This document shows positions 1 to 5,449 of a stretch of 5,449 nucleotides of DNA, in pieces (the stretch's first letter is position 1; every line of letters begins with the position of its first letter). The notes beneath the pieces were generated by a model. It had not been told where the DNA came from. It was given only the letters and a program-made list of their open reading frames with translations, and made no database searches. The stretch comes from Akkermansiaceae bacterium (lineage in GTDB: Bacteria; Verrucomicrobiota; Verrucomicrobiia; Verrucomicrobiales; Akkermansiaceae). The stretch lies in the NCBI GenBank assembly GCA_028293225.1, contig JAQGPE010000149.1, forward strand, positions 1 through 5,449, written 5' to 3'. The position numbers were made by a program, and so were the translations under genes.

Positions 1-1565
1 AATCCTGGCAACTGGTCTGGGCGGATGAATTCAACGGCAGCATCGGACCCGACTGGGTCTACGAAACCGGCGCCGGCGGCTGGGGCAACAACGAGCTCGA
101 ATACTACCGCCCGGACAACGTCAGCATCGAGAACAACAACCTCGTCATCACCGCCAAGCACGAAAACTTCGGCGGCTCCGCCTACACCTCGGCCCGCATG
201 AAGACCCAGGGCAAAAAGTCCTGGAAATACGGCAAGATCGAGGCCCGCATCAAGATGCCATCCTTCGCCGGTTCCTGGCCGGCCTTCTGGATGCTCGGCG
301 ACAGCATCTCCTCGGTTGGCTGGCCGTCCTGCGGCGAGATCGACGTCATGGAGCACATCAATACCGAGGGCATCGTCCACGGCACCGCCCACTGGTCCGA
401 CCAGAACAACGTCTACGCCAGCTATACCGGCAATACCGGCGCGGGTGTGACCGACTACCACACCTACACCGTGGAGTGGGATGCCAACAGCATCCGCTGG
501 TATGTGGATGGCGCCCAATATCACGTCATCAACATCGCCGGCAGTGTCAACGGCACCAGTGAGTTCCAGAACAACTTCTTCATTCTGCTGAACTTCGCCG
601 TCGGCGGCAACTGGCCCGGCTTCACCGTCGATAACAACGCCTTCCCGGCCAAGATGTATGTCGACTGGGTCCGCGTCTATCAGCTCGGCAACACCCCGCC
701 GCCCTCGACCGCCCAGGCCCAGTTCATGATCGTGAACAAGAACAGCGGCAAGTCGATCGACCTCATCGGCGGCAATACCTCCAACGGTGCTCCCATCAAC
801 CAGTGGAGCTACGACTACAATGGTCCGAACCAGCGCTGGTTCCTGCGGCCGACGCCCAATGGCCACTTCAAGCTGATCTCCGGCGTGAGCGGCAAGGCGG
901 CCTGCATCGACCTGGACTCCACCGCCAACGGCGCGGTCCTGCACGCCTGGGACTACGTCGAGGGCAATACTTCGATGCAGTGGGATCTCATCGATGCGGG
1001 CAACGCCTGGTACATGATCCGCAATGTCCGCAGCGGCAAGGTGCTCGACGTGGCGAACTTCAGCACCGCCGACAACGCCACCATCATCCAGTACGACCAG
1101 CTCGCCGGAATCAACCAGCTGTGGCGCCTGCAGCCCTGGGGCGACTACTTCATCAAGGCCTCGACCGGCAAATACATCTGTGTCCAGGGCGGCAATGGCA
1201 ACAACGGCAACAATGTCATCCAGTACCAGCAGGAGAACAATCCGTGGTTCAAGTGGCGCTTCGAAAGCGCCGGTGAAGGACGCGTCAAGGCCTCCAGCCT
1301 GGCGGCCCTGACCCGCGCGATCTCCATCAAAAACGGCTCCACCGCCGCGGCCGCCGACGCCCATCTGTGGGACTACAACGCCACCTACATGGACCAGAAG
1401 CTGTGGATCCGTCCGCAGCTCAACGGCAAGTTCAAGTTCAACTTCGCCCACTCCAATATGACCTGGGACATCCCCGGCGGCAACTCCGCCAACGATGTGC
1501 CGCTGGAGCAGTACCCCGACAACGGCAACTCCTGGCAGCAGTTCGAACTCGAACGCGCCCAGTAA
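1..1565 (+). CDS. Secreted GH16 endo-beta-1,3-glucanase (laminarinase-like) with two C-terminal ricin-type beta-trefoil modules, 5' partial
   Basis: The reading frame is open from base 3 to the TAA at 1563-1565 (520 residues visible), so the true start lies upstream. Residues 1-230 form a nearly complete GH16 jelly-roll domain: WADEFN at 6-11, WGNNELEYY at 27-35, WPAFWML at 92-98, the catalytic GEIDVMEHI at 111-119 (E112 nucleophile, D114, E117 acid/base, codon 336-353), GGNWPG at 201-206 and the closing strand WVRVYQ at 222-227. The ExDxxE form and the WGNNELxYY signature are typical of bacterial beta-1,3-glucanases, so laminarin-type substrates are most likely; other GH16 substrates cannot be excluded. 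A Pro/Thr/Ser linker (about 229-240) leads to a first beta-trefoil (241-378, QRW at 277-279, QLW at 372-374, a degenerate middle repeat ending at W327). A second, more divergent one follows (380-519, FKW 416-418, KLW 466-468, QQF 512-514). These modules normally bind carbohydrate. Only a signal peptide and a few residues should be missing. A terminator follows directly. Confidence 0.94.
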   Translation, partial: SWQLVWADEFNGSIGPDWVYETGAGGWGNNELEYYRPDNVSIENNNLVITAKHENFGGSAYTSARMKTQGKKSWKYGKIEARIKMPSFAGSWPAFWMLGDSISSVGWPSCGEIDVMEHINTEGIVHGTAHWSDQNNVYASYTGNTGAGVTDYHTYTVEWDANSIRWYVDGAQYHVINIAGSVNGTSEFQNNFFILLNFAVGGNWPGFTVDNNAFPAKMYVDWVRVYQLGNTPPPSTAQAQFMIVNKNSGKSIDLIGGNTSNGAPINQWSYDYNGPNQRWFLRPTPNGHFKLISGVSGKAACIDLDSTANGAVLHAWDYVEGNTSMQWDLIDAGNAWYMIRNVRSGKVLDVANFSTADNATIIQYDQLAGINQLWRLQPWGDYFIKASTGKYICVQGGNGNNGNNVIQYQQENNPWFKWRFESAGEGRVKASSLAALTRAISIKNGSTAAAADAHLWDYNATYMDQKLWIRPQLNGKFKFNFAHSNMTWDIPGGNSANDVPLEQYPDNGNSWQQFELERAQ

Positions 1566-1579
1566 AGCGCCCCCATCCC

Positions 1580-1617
1580 GCGGGAGCCGGCACCACCCCG
1601 GCTCCCGCTTTCTTTTT
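1580..1617 (+). terminator. Intrinsic terminator of the GH16 gene
   Basis: A perfect 11-bp stem (1580-1590 GCGGGAGCCGG with 1598-1608 CCGGCTCCCGC) encloses a 7-nt loop CACCACC and is followed at once by TTTCTTTTT (1609-1617). It starts 14 bp after the glucanase stop codon. It should end that transcript, so the YyaL-like gene downstream needs its own promoter. Confidence 0.93.
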
Positions 1618-1702
1618 CCATTCATCGATCCTTTTGCGTCCCCCACAATGGCCGGCGCCCCCATTCCCGCGCACCATCACGCGCGATGACTGCCCGCCCC
1701 AA

Positions 1703-1748
1703 TGACGCGTCTCGCGGTGCCTCGGAAAGCCCACAGCCTCAGGCTGCA
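1703..1748. repeat. REP-like palindromic unit, copy 1
   Basis: This 46-bp unit begins TGACGCGTC, carries the conserved GAAAGCCCA at 1725-1733 and ends in the hairpin CAGCC-TCA-GGCTG (1734-1746). It matches copy 2 at 34 of 46 positions by hand alignment without gaps. A conserved head followed by a short imperfect palindrome is the general build of REP elements. No REP-associated transposase gene is visible in the window, so the family assignment is inference. Confidence 0.65.
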
Positions 1749-1770
1749 TTTCCTCCCATCCACCAGTCAA

Positions 1771-1796
1771 TCCGGCACCTCACCCGTGCCACCGGA
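1771..1796. repeat. Stem-loop with CTCACCC in the loop
   Basis: GGCAC (1774-1778) pairs with GTGCC (1786-1790) around a 7-nt loop CTCACCC. TCC (1771-1773) can pair with GGA (1794-1796) across a 3-nt bulge. It lies between the two REP-like units, and its loop is the core of the AACCTCACCCA word repeated further downstream. No T-tract follows, so it is not an intrinsic terminator. Its function is unknown. Confidence 0.4.
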
Positions 1797-1813
1797 CGCC
1801 TGTCGATAGTGGC

Positions 1814-1859
1814 TGATGCGTCCCGCTTCAGCGCTGAAAGCCCACGGCCGCAGGCCGCA
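1814..1859. repeat. REP-like palindromic unit, copy 2
   Basis: This is the second copy of the 46-bp unit, exactly 111 bp downstream of copy 1 and in the same orientation. It has TGATGCGTC at its start, GAAAGCCCA at 1836-1844, and the hairpin CGGCC-GCA-GGCCG at 1845-1857. Relative to copy 1, the second stem pair has changed from A-T to G-C on both sides, which keeps the pairing. The middle segment (about positions 14-22 of the unit) is poorly conserved, as expected if only the ends are under constraint. Confidence 0.65.
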
Positions 1860-1946
1860 AGTCTTCCGTCTTTCCCGTCCTTCCCTCGGGTGACTTTCCC
1901 TCTAGCGAAATCCCCTTACCAAACCTCACCCATCTCCTGCCTTTCA

Positions 1947-1993
1947 TCTGCGCCCTCTGCGAAATCTGCGGTTCTGCGGTTCTGCGGTTCTGC
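1947..1993. repeat. Short tandem array, period 8-9 bp, core TCTGC
   Basis: TCTGC occurs at 1947, 1956, 1965, 1973, 1981 and 1989, with spacings of 9, 9, 8, 8 and 8. The last 24 bases (1970-1993) are three perfect copies of GGTTCTGC. On the minus strand this reads as GCAGAACC repeats running into GCAGATTTC and GCAGAGGGC. The perfect copies at one end and degenerate ones at the other suggest recent growth by slippage on an older array. Confidence 0.85.
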
Positions 1994-2059
1994 CCCGAAC
2001 CTCACCCAAAACGCCATCTCCTGCCAGCACCCTGCCCAACCTCACCCACTCGCCTTCAA

Positions 2060-2091
2060 AATCCACAAATCCGCCAATCCAAAAATCGGTG
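2060..2091. repeat. Second short tandem array, period exactly 8 bp, core AATCC
   Basis: AATCC lies at 2060, 2068 and 2076, with a mismatched fourth unit AATCG at 2084. The spacing is 8 bp throughout and the last three bases of each unit vary. Its core is unrelated to that of the TCTGC array but the period is the same. It sits between copies 3 and 4 of the AACCTCACCCA word. Confidence 0.7.
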
Positions 2092-2232
2092 CTTCGCAGG
2101 CCAAAGTCACCCAAACGACCGAACTCGCCATCACCCTGCCGAACCTCACCCAAAACCCAGAAGCCGCCGACATCCTGCCAAACCTCACCCACCCTCGCCA
2201 TCTCCGGGAAATGCGGTAGTCTCTCCCTGCCG

Positions 2233-4281
<2,049 letters not shown>

Positions 4282-4324
4282 TAAATCGAATAACCCGGCG
4301 ATCACCTTCGTCCGATTCCGCACC

Positions 4325-4621
4325 ATGAAGAAGCTCCTCATTCCTGTGCTCCTGCTCGCCTCGGCCGCCCTCGGCCAGGCCGCCACCATTTCGATCAAGA
4401 ACAACACCCGCGCCACCCAGAGCCTGGGCGTCTTCCAGGACCGCAAACTCGTCGGCTACGTCGATCGCCTCAAACCGGGCAAGACCCTGCTGGTGAAGAT
4501 CGACGACAAGGGCAACCGCCCGGTGGTGTCCTTCAATTTCTGGGGCGACCGCCAGTACGTCGTCCTGCCGGTCAAGACCGCGCCCTACACGATGACCCGC
4601 CTGATCGCCTGGATCCGCTGA
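4325..4621 (+). CDS. Small exported protein of unknown function (98 aa)
   Basis: I do not recognise a family. The product begins with a clear Sec-type signal peptide: MKK, a hydrophobic core (residues 4-16) and a likely cut after GQA (residue 19). The mature part is about 79 residues, basic, free of cysteine and predicted by eye to be mainly beta strand (ATISIKNN, LVGYVDRL, TLLVKIDD, VVSFNFWG, QYVVLPV). An envelope or periplasmic location is inferred from the signal peptide only. It starts 43 bp after the YyaL-like gene on the same strand and could be co-transcribed with it. No Shine-Dalgarno is evident before the ATG. The coding call rests on the signal peptide, the codon use matching its neighbours and the snug fit between two solid genes. 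Confidence 0.78.
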   Translation: MKKLLIPVLLLASAALGQAATISIKNNTRATQSLGVFQDRKLVGYVDRLKPGKTLLVKIDDKGNRPVVSFNFWGDRQYVVLPVKTAPYTMTRLIAWIR

Positions 4622-4691
4622 GTTTCAGCCTGCGGTCAGGAAAATCCACGATTGAGATTGAGTCCAGCCGGGCGCGGCCCCTCTGTGCGGG

Positions 4692-5045
4692 ATGCCGCGT
4701 CTGAATCTCATCGTGCTGCGATCCCCCGACGCGCCCCGCCTGACCGCCTTCTACACCAAGCTCGGGCTCAGTTTTCAACTGCACCGCCACGGCACCGGCC
4801 CGGAGCACTATGCCTCCGAGAGTGCCAGCGTGGTCTTCGAAATCTACCCGGTCCGCAAGGACGGCGAGCCCACCAGCGAACTGCGGCTGGGCTTCGAGGT
4901 CGCCGACATCCATCAGATCGTCCCCGAACTGCTCGGCGCCGGAGCCGAACTGGTCAGCCGCCCGACCACCTCGCAGTGGGGCCTCCGCGCCGTCCTGGAA
5001 GACCCCGACGGCCACAAGATCGAGCTCACCGAGCCCAACGTTTAG
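4692..5045 (+). CDS. VOC-superfamily (glyoxalase/bleomycin-resistance fold) protein
   Basis: The 117-residue single-domain product has the two beta-alpha-beta-beta-beta halves of the vicinal oxygen chelate fold: LNLIVLRSPDAPRLTAFYTKLGL at the front, VVFEIYP at 47-53, LGFEVADIHQIVPELLGAGAELV in the second half, and the closing VLEDPDGHKIEL (101-112). Members include glyoxalase I, dioxygenases and drug-binding proteins, so the substrate cannot be named. Of the four usual metal-ligand positions, the two glutamates are present (E50, E111), but leucine 6 replaces the first histidine. The third site, in ELRLGF (63-68), also has no histidine. A metal-free or altered-metal member is therefore likely. 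ATG 4692 is chosen because the fold begins at residue 4; the gap to the upstream gene is 70 bp. It converges with the GNAT gene, leaving only 9 bp between stop codons. Confidence 0.92.
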   Translation: MPRLNLIVLRSPDAPRLTAFYTKLGLSFQLHRHGTGPEHYASESASVVFEIYPVRKDGEPTSELRLGFEVADIHQIVPELLGAGAELVSRPTTSQWGLRAVLEDPDGHKIELTEPNV

Positions 5046-5053
5046 GCAAGGCT

Positions 5054-5075
5054 CTCAGGGAGCATCGCCCCTGAG
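5054..5075. terminator. Possible hairpin at the junction of convergent genes
   Basis: CTCAGGG (5054-5060) pairs perfectly with CCCTGAG (5069-5075) around an 8-nt loop. It begins 9 bp after the VOC stop codon and overlaps the last codons of the GNAT gene. No T-tract follows on either strand, so it would be at best a weak or protein-assisted terminator, or a barrier protecting 3' ends. It may be chance. Confidence 0.3.
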
Positions 5076-5449
5076 GTCATGCACCATCTCCAGCACCTCC
5101 ACCCTTCCCCCCCCGGTGACCTTTTCCCCCGTGGCAACGGTCCGGTAGCCCAGCGCCCGATAGCATGCGATCGCCCTCGCATTCGCCTGTCTCACTCTCA
5201 GCCGGCTGTATCCGATCCCCCACTGCTCCACGACCTGCTGCTCGGCAAGCCGCACCGCAATCCTCCCCAGTCCGCGACCGCGCCATTCCGGCAGGGCGAT
5301 GAAAATACCAAGATCCACAGTGATATCAGCCTCGTTGGATCGCTCCATCCACACCGCGCCAACATCCTCCCCTTCCGCGACGATCACCCACCACGCAACC
5401 CGCGTGGAACCGCCATCGCCAACAGCCTCATTGAGAGCCTGCGGACCCC
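5055..5449 (-). CDS. GNAT-family N-acetyltransferase, 5' partial at the window edge
   Basis: The minus-strand frame runs from the right edge to TGA at 5057-5055; about 130 residues are visible. The acetyl-CoA pyrophosphate-binding motif RGRGLG (codons 5282-5265), preceded by the beta strand DLGIFIALPEW, and the later NARAIACYRALGY are the core GNAT motifs A and B. The family transfers an acetyl group from acetyl-CoA to an amine; the acceptor is not predictable here. A GTG at 5387 could serve as a start, but the frame stays open upstream to the edge with plausible sequence (ALNEAVGDGG...VAWWVIVAEGEDVGAVWMER). The strand before the GTG completes the usual GNAT beta-hairpin, so the real start is probably beyond 5449. 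It is transcribed towards the VOC gene. Confidence 0.9.
   Translation of the reverse strand, partial: GPQALNEAVGDGGSTRVAWWVIVAEGEDVGAVWMERSNEADITVDLGIFIALPEWRGRGLGRIAVRLAEQQVVEQWGIGYSRLRVRQANARAIACYRALGYRTVATGEKVTGGGRVEVLEMVHDLRGDAP

Larger units (their letters stand above)
1915..2191. repeat. Five dispersed copies of AACCTCACCCA, consensus CCTGCCNAACCTCACCCA
   Basis: The 11-bp word AACCTCACCCA is found without mismatch at 1922-1932, 1998-2008, 2038-2048, 2142-2152 and 2181-2191, all in the same orientation. Three copies extend upstream to CCTGCCNAACCTCACCC (2031-2047, 2135-2151, 2174-2190), differing only at N. The first two copies have diverged upstream sequence. Offsets between copies are 76, 40, 104 and 39 bp, so this is not a regular array. 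A second word, CGCCATCTCC, follows copies 2 and 5 (2012-2021, 2196-2205). Confidence 0.85.
1618..2232. other. Repeat-rich, C-skewed intergenic region without a convincing gene
   Basis: This 615-bp spacer separates the glucanase terminator from the YyaL-like start. Open frames crossing it (for example 1686-2219 plus, 1944-2240 minus) are low-complexity Pro/Ser/Thr/Gln or Gly/Glu/Val strings that simply translate repeats, with no recognisable domain. By hand count, 1861-2220 holds 153 C and 56 G on the plus strand, unlike the flanking genes. It contains two REP-like units, one hairpin, two period-8 arrays and five copies of an 11-bp word, listed separately. A promoter for the downstream gene must lie here or overlap it, but I could not identify a credible -35/-10 pair. 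Confidence 0.8.

Noticed and set aside
1915..2191. CRISPR array
   Set aside because: Repeats are only 11-17 bp and offsets are irregular (76, 40, 104, 39); no cas gene is present.
1686..2219. A 177-codon plus-strand open frame in the spacer
   Set aside because: Its product is Pro/Ser/Asn-rich and repeats PNLTQ/PNLTH only because the DNA word AACCTCACCCA repeats; no domain, no supported start, and it runs through REP-like palindromes.
4622..4691. CCTG-CGGT-CAGG hairpin followed by AAAAT as a regulatory site before the VOC gene
   Set aside because: A 4-bp stem is expected by chance and the T-tract is absent on the transcribed strand.
5031..5054. GAGCC/GGCTC stem as a terminator of the GNAT gene on the minus strand
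   Set aside because: Only 5 bp with a 14-nt loop, inside the VOC coding end, and without a T-tract.
4652..5074. A 140-codon plus-strand frame overlapping the VOC gene
   Set aside because: An Arg/Pro-rich shadow in another frame; the frame from 4692 gives a clear VOC fold.

Overview
This is a GC-rich (strongly C-ending codons), mostly plus-strand bacterial window. The gene content suggests a free-living, polysaccharide-degrading bacterium, perhaps from the Planctomycetota-Verrucomicrobiota group. That assignment rests on three things: a secreted GH16 glucanase carrying beta-trefoil lectin modules, starts that lack a clear Shine-Dalgarno sequence, and long repeat-rich intergenic DNA. It is an inference; no marker gene is present to prove it.

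Layout. Positions 1-1565 hold the 3' part (520 codons) of a laminarinase-type GH16 glycoside hydrolase followed by two ricin-B-like beta-trefoil modules; its signal peptide lies upstream of the window. A textbook intrinsic terminator follows at 1580-1617. Positions 1618-2232 have no convincing gene. They hold several layers of repeats: a pair of REP-like palindromic units 111 bp apart, a hairpin between them, two arrays with a period of about 8 bp, and five copies of an AACCTCACCCA word. The plus strand here is very C-rich and G-poor. Positions 2233-4281 encode a complete YyaL/SSP411/SPATA20-family protein (N-terminal thioredoxin-like domain with CHWC, C-terminal alpha/alpha-barrel). It is followed on the same strand by a small exported protein of unknown function (4325-4621) and a VOC/glyoxalase-fold protein (4692-5045). 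A GNAT acetyltransferase lies convergently on the minus strand from 5055 to the right edge, where it is cut off.

How the parts relate. The glucanase is a separate transcription unit closed by its terminator. The YyaL-like gene, the small exported protein and the VOC gene are co-oriented with gaps of 43 and 70 bp, so they could be co-transcribed, but nothing shows that they share a pathway. The genes themselves belong to known families. I did not find a new defence system, mobile element or biosynthetic cluster. The least explained part of the window is the repeat-built, C-skewed spacer at 1618-2232.
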